Origin: Metopolophium dirhodum
Taxonomy: Eukaryota > Arthropoda > Insecta > Hemiptera > Aphididae
Direction: 5' to 3'
Assembly: GCF_019925205.1 (NCBI RefSeq)
Contig: NC_083565.1
Location: 34,376,241 to 34,440,240 of the forward strand
DNA: 64,000 nucleotides
The notes below the pieces were generated by a model. It searched no databases, was not told where the DNA came from, and was given only the letters and a program-made list of their open reading frames with translations. Positions 34,794-48,573 of this stretch are shown in pieces. The first letter of the stretch is position 1; every line of letters starts with the position of its first letter. A program made the position numbers and the translations under genes.

Positions 34794-35639
34794 GACTAAA
34801 AGTTTAGGTTAATTATAGAACAGTCGCGTCGTAGATGATGATACAAATAAATAAATATATAATAATAATTAGGTAGGTACCTATTTAATTACCTTAAATG
34901 CATTTATAATATGCAATATTCATGCATATATAATAAGTAAATAAAAAAAATTTAACAGACTAAGAGAAACTATAGGTTAGGTACATACTTCTTTTATTAT
35001 TACAGTTTATAAATTGAATTATCATTAATTAGTAGGTAGTTCAGAAACATAATATATACTAACATTTCACACCAAAACAGTAACACCCCAGGTAGACTAT
35101 TTTTTAAAAATACAATCAGCAAGACAATAGACAAGTAATTAACTCAACAGTTAACCATGATAGATTGATACGTATATTGACTAGGATTTGACTAATTAAA
35201 ATAAAGATTAAAATATAAGTTGGTAATCTAACCTTTTATAGCACGAACTACGAAGAACTCAAACGGCAACGACCAACGGGCAAACAAATTAACGAAAACA
35301 AAAGAATATTGCGTAAATTAACCGGCGTTGACCAGTCGTAAACATGTGACATTATGATATTATTATATTATCATGCGCGCGAATATACTCGGTTCCACAG
35401 CGAATATCTATAGTATAACCCAAAACGAATATTCTTAGCATTTAACACAATTATATACAATGGATATGCCGTAGACATTCTAGAGATGTGCATATAAAAA
35501 TAATATATGAAGAATATTCCATTCTAATTCAATAACTGATATCTAATCTCGTATATACCTATCGTATCTTCTGAAGTGTTTGTATATCTATAGTATAGTT
35601 GGTATTTTTGTAGAAAATCCTATTAATATATTGTGCTAA

Positions 35640-36065
35640 GTGGGACCTGATTTATAGCTGCAATAGCAGTTGAAAAACATAAAAATTTATATGCACAATT
35701 ATTTTTTATAAGCATAATATAAAGTTCAAATGTTGACAAGATTTATCAGATTTAATAATTAATAATTATTTTGTAGTAAAAAATATATAAAATGTTCAAC
35801 TTTTATAGCCAAGGATTGAAACTTTAAAACAATATTCTATGTAAATAGGATATATATAAATTACTTTAATCACAATAATATCATCAAATATACTTAGTAA
35901 TATCATTAATATTATTGGATAATATCATTGGATGATTGACCGTGTTCGCTCAGAATCGTTTTTCTTATACAATGATATTATATTATTGAATTTAAATTTA
36001 ACACCATCCATGACAGTGACCCACTTAGAACCTACTGTACAGTTTATAAAATGTTCAATTTTTAT
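35640..36065 (+). repeat. dispersed repeat, tail part of a split copy
   Basis: TTTTTTATAAGCATAATATAAAGTTC through GACCGTGTTCGCTCAGAATCG to CCACTTAGAACCTACTGTACAG matches the tail half of the copy at 5890-6845. It starts where the 27590 copy stops. Confidence 0.65.
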
Positions 36066-36599
36066 AGCAAAGATTGAACATTTAAAACAAGGTAAAACGT
36101 AAGAAGGTTATTCTTTAACCAAAGAATATAAAAAATATAAAAACACAGTTTTATTTTATAGCTATTTTATGTCAAATTTAGACGAAATTAAACTTTAAGT
36201 AACTTATAGTAGGTGTTTACACCTATAGATCACACACTAATATATTATAGTAAGTTTATATGAATAGCTTATAGTTTTGTTGTTTTGTTTTTACCAGAAA
36301 AGTAAATTATCGACGATTGTCAATATTTCACATTTAAGACAACATTACAATAGTATAATATAATATACAGCAAGATCAATCATAATCATAGACTATAGAG
36401 TATAGACTATATACTATAGAGTATAAAGGATGGACTACAGAGTATATTATGGTTAAGACTTAGCCTAAAGAGACAAAAAGGAAAGACTTCATAAATGATT
36501 TCTAATTTTCTACGCTTTCAAATTTTCAATATGGTAGAGTTGGTAGATTCTTCAGCCACTGGCCACAGCTGGTGATAGTCCGAAAAAAATAACATGGAA

Positions 36600-37005
36600 T
36601 AACATTTTAGATTCTGAGCGAAGCGATGAATGTATTGATTTTACAACGATGTGTGTGTTTTTTTTTTTAGTTTTTTATTTTTTTTTGGTTTTTTATTTTT
36701 TTATTAATTTTTATTTTTTTTGTGTCTATCATCACCTTTTTAGGACAGTAAAAGTGCTTGGATTTTCTTCAACAGTACCTAACTTTTCTGATAGGAAATT
36801 GAATCTAATTGGTACTTAGGGGGTCAAAAGTTAATATTGCCTAGTAGTTTACAAAAGCGACGTGAAAAACAAAAGAAAAATTAAGGAAAAACGGGAATTT
36901 TTACGCAAAATCTGTTTTTGAGAAAATCGATTTTGGTTTTTGTTGCAACCCTAAAACAAATGACCGTAGGTACATGGAATATTGACTGAATGTTTATATT
37001 AGCAT
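36600..37005 (+). repeat. dispersed repeat, head part
   Basis: TTTTAGATTCTGAGCGAAGCGATGAATG at 36607 and GATAGGAAATTGAATCTAATTGGTAC at 36790 match the 5890 copy base for base over long runs. The copy stops near 37005 (TATATTAGCATAAAACC), where unique sequence upstream of pecanex begins. Confidence 0.75.
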
Positions 37006-39066
37006 AAAACCTAACCATCAATACGATAGTCGTCGACAGCGCTCCGAGTCTTAATTTGTTTTGCCAATTGCTGACATGATAAGGGCTAAATGTGCAAAAA
37101 TTCTTGCTGATAACGTACTTCTTGATAATAATTAAAAGCGACATTCGTGTGGTGTTTCTTTGTTATAATATTCTATATTATTTTATAGTTAACAAACGTG
37201 ACTGTCCGACACCATCAGACCACCACTATCGTACCTAACAAAGTGTTATAAAATATTATCGTTTTTCAAATTGTATTGTGTAATAGTTTTATTTTTTGTT
37301 CAAAACAACGATCTGAATTCAAGTAGGTATTGAACGTGCTGTTTCAATTGCTAACGTAAGGTCGATGTAGAGTATATTAGAATTTTAAGTAATCTAAAAG
37401 AGTGATTTCTGTATGAAACTCTCCACACTCCGACAATTTTGTGTCATTATCGACCTACTGTTTTGCTTTTTGGAGCAAATGGAAAACCAACACTAATACA
37501 GTTGCTTAAGGTTTAACAGATGGATTGTACAAAGATCCGGTCTGTAGTATGTCAGTTGTGCTGAATTTCATCGAAATTAAATTTTATATGACTGTTATCA
37601 TTCAAGATGACGGACACCCAATTTGTTTATAAAACATTTAAAGTTATTTAAATAAATAATTAATAACATTGAATATACAATATGGATAGGTACTGCCATA
37701 TTATGTAAAAATTTATATTATTTATTGACGACAATCAATAACAATTTTTAAATACTAATGTACTGTAAAATTAACACATTTTGAGCAAAGCATATTTTTT
37801 TCTATATAATATTTGGTTTGGGATTTTCATTTTTGATTCCAATAAATTGTTGATTGTATAAACCACTGATCACATTAATCGGAACTCACTGTTTTTACCT
37901 CTATCTTAAGATTATCATAGTTATATTAGTTTACAAGTATAAATTACTCTATAATCAATGGTTCATTGTTTTAATTTTTGCAATAACAATAATGTATCAA
38001 GAATTTACTTTATTAACAATGTTTCTTCATTAGGTCATAATATAATGATATCAATCATTAATACTCGTTTATTAGATAGAATTATATAGATTATGATTAA
38101 ATTCTCTGACTAATAATTGATCCATTTTTTTTAGATAATATGTTTATTATTTGTTTTATTTAATGTGTTTACTTTGTTAAGTTATTTTATTATAATTATT
38201 TTTTTATATACCTAATCACTTAAATGCTATATAATATTATTAATGACATTTATTTGTTATCAATATTTTATGTTTCTAGTTTAATTATTTAATTTGTTTC
38301 ATCTGTTTATAAGGCATGGATCTATATACTTATCTATTATACTTAGTTATTATACTCATAAGTTAAATGTGTTTTATAGTAACAACATAAAAAATGATAT
38401 TCCAATAATAAGTAAATTTAAGTTAGTGGCTTGGCACGGCGCTTTGGCTGCTACCTGTCGCGCAATACGACTGAGAGTAAGTAATGCCTGCTGATACTAG
38501 TTCCCGGATGCGCGACCACTAGGGTTCATAGTAGTAAAAGCCTTGCCACACATACACATGGTTGTTTACCTACCGTAACAACCATAACAACATTTTACCA
38601 ACCACAATTCATAATCCCATACAATAACTAATGGCCATGATCGCCAAGCTTAAGTTCAATAAAAAAAAAAAAAAAAATCAAGTTAATGTGCGTACCTATA
38701 ACATTTCATATTAAATTTATGGTCTACAAAATATTCTTTCTAACCTTATTTTAATTATTGTTGGATGGTTATTTAAATTATTTTTTTTAATCAAAAATTG
38801 ATTTAAAGTGATGCCAATCAATATTATTTGGAATTAGATTTATTTATAAATTGTATTGTTTAATGTTTAATAATAATGAAATTTTACATATGTATATAAT
38901 TTATTATTTTTGTACAAAGGTATTTAATTTTTATTAAATTGTTTATAATTTATATGGACATTGAATAATTAACAGTTTGTAACTGTATTTTAACTGTGTT
39001 CTAGAAAATGTATATTTGTATTCAAAGTTGATAATTTATACACAGATCAAATCCCTGGTGGTGAAA
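37006..39066 (+). promoter_or_regulatory. 5' flank of pecanex: probable promoter, 5' UTR, SINE
   Basis: Unique sequence precedes the pecanex start codon. CG-containing words at 37030-37060 and around 37200-37390 stand out from the AT-rich background and could mark the promoter or a non-coding first exon. No TATA box or splice donor can be assigned with confidence. The SINE-like insert at 38433-38680 lies inside. Confidence 0.3.
38433..38680 (+). mobile_element. SINE-like element with poly-A tail
   Basis: The body starts GGCTTGGCACGGCGCTTTGG and ends CGCCAAGCTTAAGTTCAATA followed by about 17 A. Similar copies lie at 54476-54735 and, decayed, at 24045-24145. A possible box A (TGGC.CGGCGCTTTGG) and box B-like GGGTTCATAGTAG (about 38520-38535) suggest a tRNA-derived head. 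AAGTTAGTG on the left and AAGTTAATG after the tail may be the target duplication. Confidence 0.65.
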
Positions 39067-42000
39067 ATGGATCCTCAGTTTTGGGACATATTGCGTCAGG
39101 GCATTTGGGCATCGTTCACAGGAGGATGGTACTACGAACCGAAACACAGCATTTTTACCAATACATTCCATCTTTATTTATGGCTTATTTTACTCTGTTT
39201 ACCATTTTTTATACATTTGGTAATCTACCTATTTTATTTTTCTGTGTAAAACTATATTTAATAATATCATTTTTGTAAATTTGTTTTGAAGTTTAAATCA
39301 GAGATGTTTATATGGATACTGTATTCAAGTATTGTATGTTTGATAATCACAATCATAAAACTTGTAAACTGGTCTTTGCATCATATGTTTGACACAACCG
39401 AATACATTGTAGAAGACACAAAAAAGAATAGAAGTTCAGAACTTGAAGGTGACCATTCTGCACTTAGAGAACCTAACACGTAATTATTTTAAAATATTAA
39501 CTGATTTTAATTATTTTTCTTTTTTAATTTTGCGATAGAAAATGAGTTGAGTACATTTTTCAGTATATTCTGTTTGATTGATGTGTTTTGATTTAGAATA
39601 CAATGATAGTCTTGACATTTTTGTTGACGTTGCACTTTGTCAATACTAAACCTTCATAATTATTATTTTTACAAATAGTACCTTTTACTTTTCTTTGTAT
39701 GTATAAAAGGTAACATTGTTTTCTTATATTTACCAGGTAATTAATTCAATGTAAGACACTCATTATTTCAAAAAGTATTAATGTTTTTAAAAATATTTTT
39801 TTACATTGTTTCAAATTGTTCCAACTTTTTTTTTTCAATCAAAATGTTGTAAGTTTTTACTTTTTTGAATGACAACAAACAGTTTTAATTTCATTTTTAA
39901 AAGCATAAAATTTTTCTGAGCATTTTAATACAAGTAAATCAAATTTAGGACGAGTAGTTTATTAGTTATAAGTATTTTAAGTTTAGATGAGCGGAGTCGA
40001 GTAGTACGCTGTTACTCCTCAAAATGTTAGTCCACTACTTCACTCATTTAAGTTTTAAATACTTATAAAGTTATACCTCATAAAATACTTGTACTAAATT
40101 CAATTTTTATTTTAAGTTATACTTAAAAAAATATGCTGCTTTGGAATATGAAAGTAAAACTGTGTTGTCATTCAAAAAAAGTAAATCTTAAAAATGCATA
40201 AGGATCAAAAATATTAAAAATATATAATTTTTTTTTAATGTTAAAATGTAACATTTATGAAACCATAATAATTTTTTTTTCAAAAACAAATACTTTTTTT
40301 AAATAATGAGTGGCTTATGGTTAAATAATCACCTGTTATTACATTACTTAACAGTTATGTATGTAAGTTATAATTTTAAATATTATTCATTTTTAGAGGT
40401 GTAAAACTCTAAAATTAGGTATGCCAATTTAACAAGTATTATATTTAACATTTTTAACATTTTTAGGGAAGATGAAGGTATTGAAATGCAGATCCTTAAT
40501 TTGGGGGTCTGTAGAAATGGCGCATCGACATCTGGAGACCATAAAAATAAACCAAGTACAAAAAGTGCTTCAAATAACTTGCTTTAAATATTAAATATAT
40601 GTTTTTATTATTTATAGATGGAGAAAGGCAAAGTAGTTCTACTAGCACTGATTCTGAATTACATATCCAAGAAAAAATTATACGTGATTGGCCTATTAAA
40701 AGTTTAAGTGTGTCAACCGTAGTAAAACTTTATTTTTATTTATTTTGATCATAATTATATTTATTTAGATAATCCACATTTTATTGATGATAGACCAGTA
40801 GAAGAAAATAGTAATAGACGTAATGACCGTGCGGCTTTACAAAACTTTTCAGAAATATGGAAATCACAAGAGGAACGAGGCCAAGACTTCATTACAGTAT
40901 CATCTGTTAGTTTAAAATATTGATATTGTTGTATCAACGTAAAAAAATAATAATAATTTAAATGTATGTTGTATGTGTTGAATATACAGGACTGTTTCCC
41001 AGATGAAAATAATGCATTAGCATTCAAGAGATATCCAAAGTGTGCTAGTTCAGTCTATTCTACATCTAGTGATGCGTTTGCCAAAGATAAAGGTTAATTA
41101 ATTTAAAATTCACTGTTTGATGTTAGTGATATCTTCATACAGTTTCATCATTTATTTAAAAAAATAATTTTAATATTTCATTTCATTGTATTTTACATAA
41201 AACATAATTATTTTAAATTGAAATACTCAATTAAATTTTTTATTCAAATACTCTTAAGTTATATATTTTTCATTCATGTTTCATACTTAATGAATATTTA
41301 AATGTCACTTTTAAACTAATAGTCAAGTGTTTCAATTATTATTTATTTTATATAATATACCTATATAAACTTTTTAAATTTAGAAATAGAGTTACAGTCA
41401 GTTGAAGAAAGCTTAGAACACGAACATGAAAATATCAGACCACACTATAAAGATGAGTTTCCAGTAATACCACAGCAGTTACGATTTGATCTTCTGGATC
41501 CTAGTGTTGGATTCCCTAAACCTAAACGATACTATACGTACACACCAGTCAAAAAAATAAGTTTCAAAGTTCACTTTGATCGTCTGGCATTATTAACTGT
41601 CATTGATCGTAATCCAACATTATGGGAACTATTTATTACCATTATTCTTGCTATATCAGTTGCTGTGTTAGGTGCTTTTGTATTGTACTTAAAATTCTAC
41701 AGAGATATTCATGCATTTGTTTTCTGTTTTGTTATGGCTGGCTGTCAGTATTCCTTAGTTAAATCTGTACAACCTGATGTTGCATCTCCTACACATGGAT
41801 TTAACAAAATTGTAGTGTATAGTCGCCCAATTTACTTCATACTATTCTCATCCATACTTCTACTAACACACATTCAACTAAACTCTGGCCGAACATTTTA
41901 CCAACTCAAATTCTATGGATTCACTTTGCATATTTTATATACATTAAAAACTATTCATGATTTCTTATCAAACTTTTTACTATTTTTACCAATTGCTTTT

Positions 42001-45000
42001 AGTTTGGGATTATTACCTCAAGTTAATACTTTTTTTTTGTATACTCTGGAACAAATTGATATACATTTATTCGGAGGTAACGCGACTAGTTCACTCAAAG
42101 CATCAGCATATTGTGTATTAAAAAGTTGCTTAGCTGTGTTTATTTTATATGGATTTGCGTATATGGCATTAAATGATTGGCTTGGATCATCAAGAAAGGT
42201 GTTTTTCTCCTTGTTCTGCGCATTGCTCACTGCTATATCTTACCATTTAAGTCGCAGCTCCAGTGATCAAGATCCTATATTAAATGTTCTAAAAACATAT
42301 TTGTGGCCCAATGAAGATATATTTTCTAGGCCTGATATGGAATGTCCTAGGCCAAAAAAAGAAACTGAAAAATCAAAGAAAAAAGGCTCTGAACAAAAAG
42401 AAGGTGAATGTGAAGAACAATCAAATTCTGGTAAATATTACTTAATATAACTAGTGTTTAAGAAATCATAAATATTATGTTAATAACAATATAAAATTGT
42501 TTTTGATATATTATGTTAAGAATTAGATGATGAAATTGAAATTCAAGACAACTGGCCAAGACAGTTACAAGATACAATAAATGCAAGACTGAAGACAGAT
42601 TTAATTTTTTGTCCAATTATTGGTCTTATTGTTTTTGCTATTCATTCTAGCAATATTTTTTCAGCTTTACAACCAGAATTAAATCCAGTAAGCAAAAATA
42701 CTTTTCACTTTTTATACTCTTAATATTTTAAAAATAAATACTACAGAAAATAGAAATAAAATAATATAACATATTTAATCTTAATAATAGAGTGATAACA
42801 AATTTGATATTTTTTATTTAACGAGTCCGTCATGTTAGTAATATATATATTTTTTAAACTTTAAATGTAAAATAATAAAATATACTACAATATTACTAGT
42901 TGATTGCAAATAGCGTTATACCAATTATCGATTTTGAAATTGATAAAAACAATGCCATACTTGCCAACTGCTTAGATAAATTTATGGAAACATAATAAAA
43001 ATAATATTAACAAACATACTAATCTGAACAATAACAAATTATACGATTTATTTTGTATTAATTAGTTTACAATTTACAGGTAATGTGGTGTACTACTTTC
43101 AGTATTGGATTTATTCTACACTATATAATACCTCAATTGCGAAAGCAGTTACCTTGGTTGTGTGTTGCTCATCCCATATTAAAGCCATCTGAGTATAATC
43201 AATATGAAGTTAAGCAATTAGCTAAAATTATGTGGTTTGAAAAAGTAAGTCTTATTCATTATGAACGCTCTTTGGACAATTATTTTGCCATAATTTATAT
43301 TTAACAAATATTGAAAAAAATTATTGCGTACTAAATATGTTTTAAAATATATTATAGGTCTATGTATACTTAGGCTTCTTTGAAAGAAATGTTCTCTATC
43401 CACTGATGTTTATTGGCTGTTTGACATCTGACAACATGATTGTTGTAACAAAACTGGGAGTTCTATTAGGTTCCTTGGTGTTATCAGTATGCGCACTTAA
43501 ATGCTTACGATGTTCATTTTCACAACAGTCCAACCAGTACAATATACTAGCATTTACAGTACTGTTTTTTCAATTGGATTATGTAAAATGTTCTGAAACT
43601 TTCATTATTGACTACTATCTCATGGCTATTGCCTATGATAAAATCTATGAGTTTTTACTTAAGGTAAGTTATTTGAATTAGCATTATATCTGATTTCTTT
43701 ATTATTAATTTAACTTTTTTTTACTTTAGTTGCAATTTGTCATTACATACATAGCGCCATGGCAAATTACTTGGGGTTCAGTTTTTCATGCTCTTGCTCA
43801 ACCATTTTCTATTCCTCATTCTGCAATGATGTTTCTTCAAGTATTTTTTTCTGCAGTGGTTTCTTCGCCACTTTATCCATTTTTAGGTAAATATTAAACT
43901 ACAATCATACAAAGTTTCTACTTCTTTTTAAAAAGTTGAAAATTATATGAAGTATTTATTGTTTTTGTTATTTAATTTAGGAAGCACTATATTTGTAACA
44001 TCCTATCCACGACCCGTAAAGTTTTGGGAGCAAGATTATAATACCAGACGAGTTGATCATACGAACACCAAATTGTCATCACATTTAGAACCAAATCTTG
44101 GTGCAGATGATAATCTTAATTCAATATTTTATGAACACCTCACCAGATTACTACAACATACTCTCTGTGGTGATCTCATATTAGGCCGTTGGGGTAATGT
44201 GTCACAAGGTGACTGTTTTGTCTTAGCATCTGATTATTTGAATTGTCTTGTTCACATTGTGGAAATGGGAAACAATTTAGTTACTTTTCAAATACGTGGA
44301 CTTGAGTTTCACGGTACTTATTGCCAGCAAAGAGAAGTAGAAGCGATATCTGAAGGTGTTGAAGATAATGAAGGTATGTATTAAAAAATCTACTTACAAA
44401 TGTTAGCATTATAGAGAAGTATGTATGTATAAACATTGTTGTATATCTGAAAACTGGTCATGAAGTAGACAAGTTCATCTGATTTATTCTGAGTAGATGG
44501 ATTCATGTTTTATTCTTTCTTTTTTTGACATTAGCAATGTTATGGCTTACATTTTATTATGCTCTGTTCCAAAAGATAAGACTCGAAGAGGTGACCGGTT
44601 TTTGTCTGGTGGCGTGTATCCCCTACTTAATACACGCCGGTATGTATAAACATCAGTGCAAACCTGCAGAAACAAAAACCGTTGCACGTATCGAAATAAA
44701 GCCCGGTGGAAGGGTGAAATGGGGGTCCGCGTAGCGTCAACTGTCATTTGACGTGCACATAAGTTATCTCTTCTCTTTTGGAACAGAAAATGGGTAGAAC
44801 TATTTTCTACATATTATTATATACAAATGGATGGCTTATACTTGTTTATATAATTTGTACTTTGTAGTACCTATACAAACATGTTATTACAGGATGTTGT
44901 TGCTGTGAGCCTGGACATTTTCTTCACATTTTGTCTTTAAACGCGGCACTTGGTCAACGGTGGCTTGCTTGGCAAGTAGTATCAGCCAAATATGTTGTCC

Positions 45001-48000
45001 AAGGATATAGTATATCAGATATTAATGCCTCATCAATATTACGAGCATTTGAGTTTCGGAAAGTGTTGGTTAGCTATTATATAAAGGTGATTTTCTAATA
45101 ATGATATTATAATAGCATAATATAAAATATAGTATTTATTTATAGTATATTATATTCTAATGTATTTTTATGTGTGTGACATAGACATATAATATTTATG
45201 TTATTGCAATGTTTTATTTTAGAGTATTATATATTATGCAATAAAATCACCAAAACTTCAACAGTGGTTAGAATCAGATGAGATAAAAGAAGGAGTGAAA
45301 ACAACATTAAGCAAGAATTTTGTGGATCTTGACCCAGTTTTTAATATAAATATTGATGAAGACTTTGACTTACCTTCATGTGGTGTTACCCGCAACAGTT
45401 TCTGTTCATTATATTTAGAGTGGATACGATTTTGTGCTGTCCAAACAGAAAATGTAAGATAAAGAAAAACTAGGGATCTCCCTGCTGTATAATTTATGTA
45501 GAGCGTACCTCGTCATTGAGTAGGTGAGGAGAGTCTAAAATTTGAATTTAATAATTAATCATTGGATACAAAATACAATTCTACGGAGACTGCACGTCAG
45601 CATATATTTTCAAAGATATTTTATTAATTTATTATGATTAAACTGGTGAGCCCAATTACAATAGTTATGTTTATTTTACACTAAAAATCCTGTCCGGCGA
45701 TGCCCGATCCATATATTTGTTGTTTTTTTTTTTTTATACATTTATTTAAAAATGTATATTTCATATTTCTATTAATTATAATAGTAATATAATATAACAT
45801 AACCAATAGCATACCTATAAAAAAAATTGAAAAAATTTCAAAATTTTCATTGTTTATAGAAACTTATACTTTTAGTAATAATGAAATGTTTTAAGCCATC
45901 AACACTAACTTAGAAAAACATCAGACCTGAGATTGTTTTTTTAAAATATTGAATTTCTTAGCTTATATGTTTAGTAATTTTCATATAAACTATTATTTAA
46001 TATATATTAACAAATAGTTTATTAAATAATACAGTAGTCAATTTGAATAACCGTTAATAAGCATTTTTTTAGAGTCAACATCACAAATAAGCTGAGTTGC
46101 TGAGTCAACAAATTAAGCATATTATTGTATTTTCAGATTCGAAAAATTGTTATAGATAAAGGTACAGATTCATTATTGGTATCATTATGCTTTGCACTCA
46201 GCTTACTGGGAAGACGATCACTGGGTTTAGCATCACACACTTCTATATCAAGGTATGTAAACACTAATCATGTAATAATTAGTTAAAACTTATTCATCAA
46301 TTAATTTTTTAGTATGGAGTTTTTCCTTTATGGTCTCCATGCGCTTTTTAAAGGAGATTTTCGTATAACATCAACAAAAGATGAGTGGATATTTACAGAT
46401 ATGGACTTAATTCGTAAAGTATTAACTCCAGCAATTAGGATGTCGATGAAACTTCTTCAGGTGTGTAATATTCATTATGTATATATATAAAAAATATACA
46501 TTAATAAATAAACCAACTTATTTTCATGTACAGAATCATTTTATGGTTCCTGATGAATATGAAGATCCAGCTGCTTTGTACAGCGCTATAAACTACCATC
46601 AACAAAACTTAGTGATATTAGATGAAAGAGATCCTGTTTGGAGAAATGCTGTTTTATCTGGAATGCCTTCATTACTTGCTCTAAGGTAAGTTAATAGAAT
46701 ATTTTATTAATAAACTCTTTTTATTCTGGCATAAGCCACATTTTGAAATAGGAGGTAATGTTTATATATATAAATAAATATATTTGGTACTAATATATTA
46801 ATGCTCCCCCATCCTTAATTATAATAACAAAAAGTATAGGTGACAGTTATAATATATTTAAATAAAATAGTATTTTGGTAATAAAAATTATAACTATTAT
46901 ATTGCAAATTGCAATAAAAATAAAATTTAAACAGAAACCAAAATTCTGCTATGTATTTTTATGTCACACTCAATAAGTGACACACGGTTTGGTATTACCT
47001 TCATACTATTTAAGCACTCTCTAAACACAATCTCTATTTCTTATCCAGGGGCCAGCACTATTAACTTAATGTAAAATACATGTTTATCAAATATTGATTT
47101 AATGTCCGTATCTTTAAGAACTCATTGGGCATACAATATTAATTATACCCCTGCACTGTTCGATTATAAAGGTAGAACTATAAATAATTGCAAGAAAAGT
47201 TTTTAAAATATTTTGGTTGAAAACATTTTTGTAAATATCGTAGGAAAATAACATCTTAAGTATGTGTGGTCGGATAGCTCTATGGAAGAGCAATCGCCCA
47301 GCTAGCGAGTGACTGGGTTTCATTCCCGGTCTGGCAGCTTGATTTTTGACGGTTTGTAATGTGTAGCTAGGTCGCTACGGTGCCTGTACTTTGTACTAGT
47401 CGCCACTGCGTCCGTGTCAACCAGGACTCTCTTAGTTTGTTTTATTACAATAGTCAAATTATAAACATGCAGTCTTAGCACATTCTATTTTTTGACATGG
47501 CCTATATTAATAACATACTTTGCTAAAATTTAATTAACTAGAGTAGTGCGGCCATAAAATGTTCATGCACCCAGGCGAGTTTATAACAAACCTGTACCAT
47601 ATATTTTTATAATTATAATTTAAATGCATTTATGAAGTATACTAAACTAAAATATTTTATTTAATAGACATACTATTATAGACGAAGGTTCTGATGAGTA
47701 TAAAGTAATTATGTTAAACAAACGGTTTTTAAGTTTCCGTGTCATAAAAATAAACCGTGAATGTGTTCGTGGTCTTTGGGCTGGACAACAACAGGAATTA
47801 GTTTACCTAAGAAATCGTAATCCTGAACGTGGTAGTATACAAAATGCCAAGCAAGCTCTAAGAAACATAATAAATTCATCGTGTGATCAACCTATTGGTT
47901 ATCCAATTTTTGTTTCACCATTAACTACTTCCTATGCTGAAACCAACGAACAATTATCATCCCTTGTAGGCGGATCAATAAGCTTGGGAGAGATAAAAAA

Positions 48001-48573
48001 ATCTATCATTAGAGTATGGTCAAGGTAAGTATAATATAACTTTTTATATAAAATATAAAATAATACAATATATTTTTGTTTTCTGTTTAGATTTTTGTTA
48101 CAGTCACATGATGAAGGTGGATTCGGACATGAGGGTGTGTACACTATGCCCCAGTTTAATAGACATTCAGGATATGACACCAGAACAGCAGTAGATCAGT
48201 CTATTGAAATGAGTGGAATTGGAAGTGGAGTGGGTAGTAGCATCAGCAGCAGAAGCGGTGGTACTGCTAATGTTGCTGAAAATTCAAGTTCTGCCAGTTT
48301 GGCCAACTTGGCAGGACTGTTATCGTCGTCACAGTCACCAATCACCAGTTCATCACAAGAATCTGTCAATAGCAACCCTATTGATATTTCTCCGATGCAT
48401 CACAAAGTTATAGTAGGTTTACTAAATATTATTCACAATGATCTAAACATTAGTTTATGATGTATCAATGTTGAAACCCTAATATTTAACAGATTACGGA
48501 ACCATTACAAGTATACGATGCTATAAACTTGGGCCGTAGAATAGATGTGGTTTGGCCAAATGAAAAAATGTGA
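39067..48573 (+). CDS. pcx: pecanex-like multi-pass membrane protein, 1531 aa to first stop
   Basis: Coding exons: 39067-39219, 39292-39479, 40467-40555, 40618 to about 40707, 40769-40905, 40990-41092, 41384-42430, 42521-42687, 43080-43244, 43358-43663, 43730-43886, 43981-44373, 44893-45086, 45223-45453, 46137-46252, 46313-46460, 46534-46685, 47668-48024, 48091-48412 and 48493-48573. The start ILRQGIWASFTGGWYYEPK is the conserved pecanex N-terminus. Many hydrophobic helices occupy residues about 305-870. The C-terminal pecanex domain is clear: PVKFWEQDYNTRRVDHTNTK, LQHTLCGDLILGRWGNVSQG, SCDQPIGYPIFVSPLTTSY and INLGRRIDVVWPNEKM. Pecanex is an ER-associated membrane protein linked to Notch signalling in Drosophila. 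The end of exon 4 (40701 or 40707) is uncertain. An in-frame TGA at 48571 removes the last 70 or so residues. Confidence 0.9.
39853..40187. mobile_element. large palindrome in pecanex intron 2
   Basis: The left arm (from TTTTTACTTTTTTGAATGAC at about 39853) and right arm (ending GTCATTCAAAAAAAGTAAATC) are imperfect inverted repeats of about 155 bp each. They share the sequence around AACAGTTTTA.TTTCAT and TTTAGATGAGCGGAGTCGAG versus CTACTTCACTCATTTAAG. The loop is about 20 bp. This looks like a foldback MITE. Confidence 0.65.
44566..44786. mobile_element. small inverted-repeat insert in pecanex intron 12
   Basis: CTGTTCCAAAAGATAAG at the left is mirrored by TTATCTCTTCTCTTTTGGAACAG at the right. 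The interior (44585-44740) is clearly richer in GC than the intron around it. The target duplication is unclear. Confidence 0.45.
47265..47450 (+). mobile_element. tRNA-derived SINE in pecanex intron 17
   Basis: GGATAGCTCTATGGAAGAGCAATCGC carries a box A-like segment with a D-arm (GCTC/GAGC). GACTGGGTTTCATTCCCGG is a T-arm with box B. An anticodon-arm stem (TCGC/GCGA) fits between, with an AGC-like anticodon. The acceptor stem does not pair and U33 is C, so this is a SINE head rather than a functional tRNA. The body extends to about 47450. Confidence 0.6.

Larger units (their letters stand above)
28545..35635 (-). mobile_element. CACTA (EnSpm)-like element with DUF4806 gene
   Basis: Two minus-strand genes, a CACTA-like transposase and a DUF4806 protein, lie between segments of the dispersed repeat. 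Short AT motifs recur near both ends. On the left ATATCTG.AA.ACATATTCA occurs three times at 28680-28750, and on the right GAATATC and TATCTATAGTATA recur (35400-35600). I could not identify exact termini or a target duplication, so the limits are estimates from where the flanking repeat stops and resumes. Confidence 0.45.

Noticed and set aside
42018..42230. Minus-strand ORF inside pecanex exon 7
   Set aside because: Shadow of the strongly conserved plus-strand pecanex exon.
47265..47340. Functional tRNA-Ala gene
   Set aside because: The acceptor stem does not pair and position 33 is not T; it continues into a SINE-like body.
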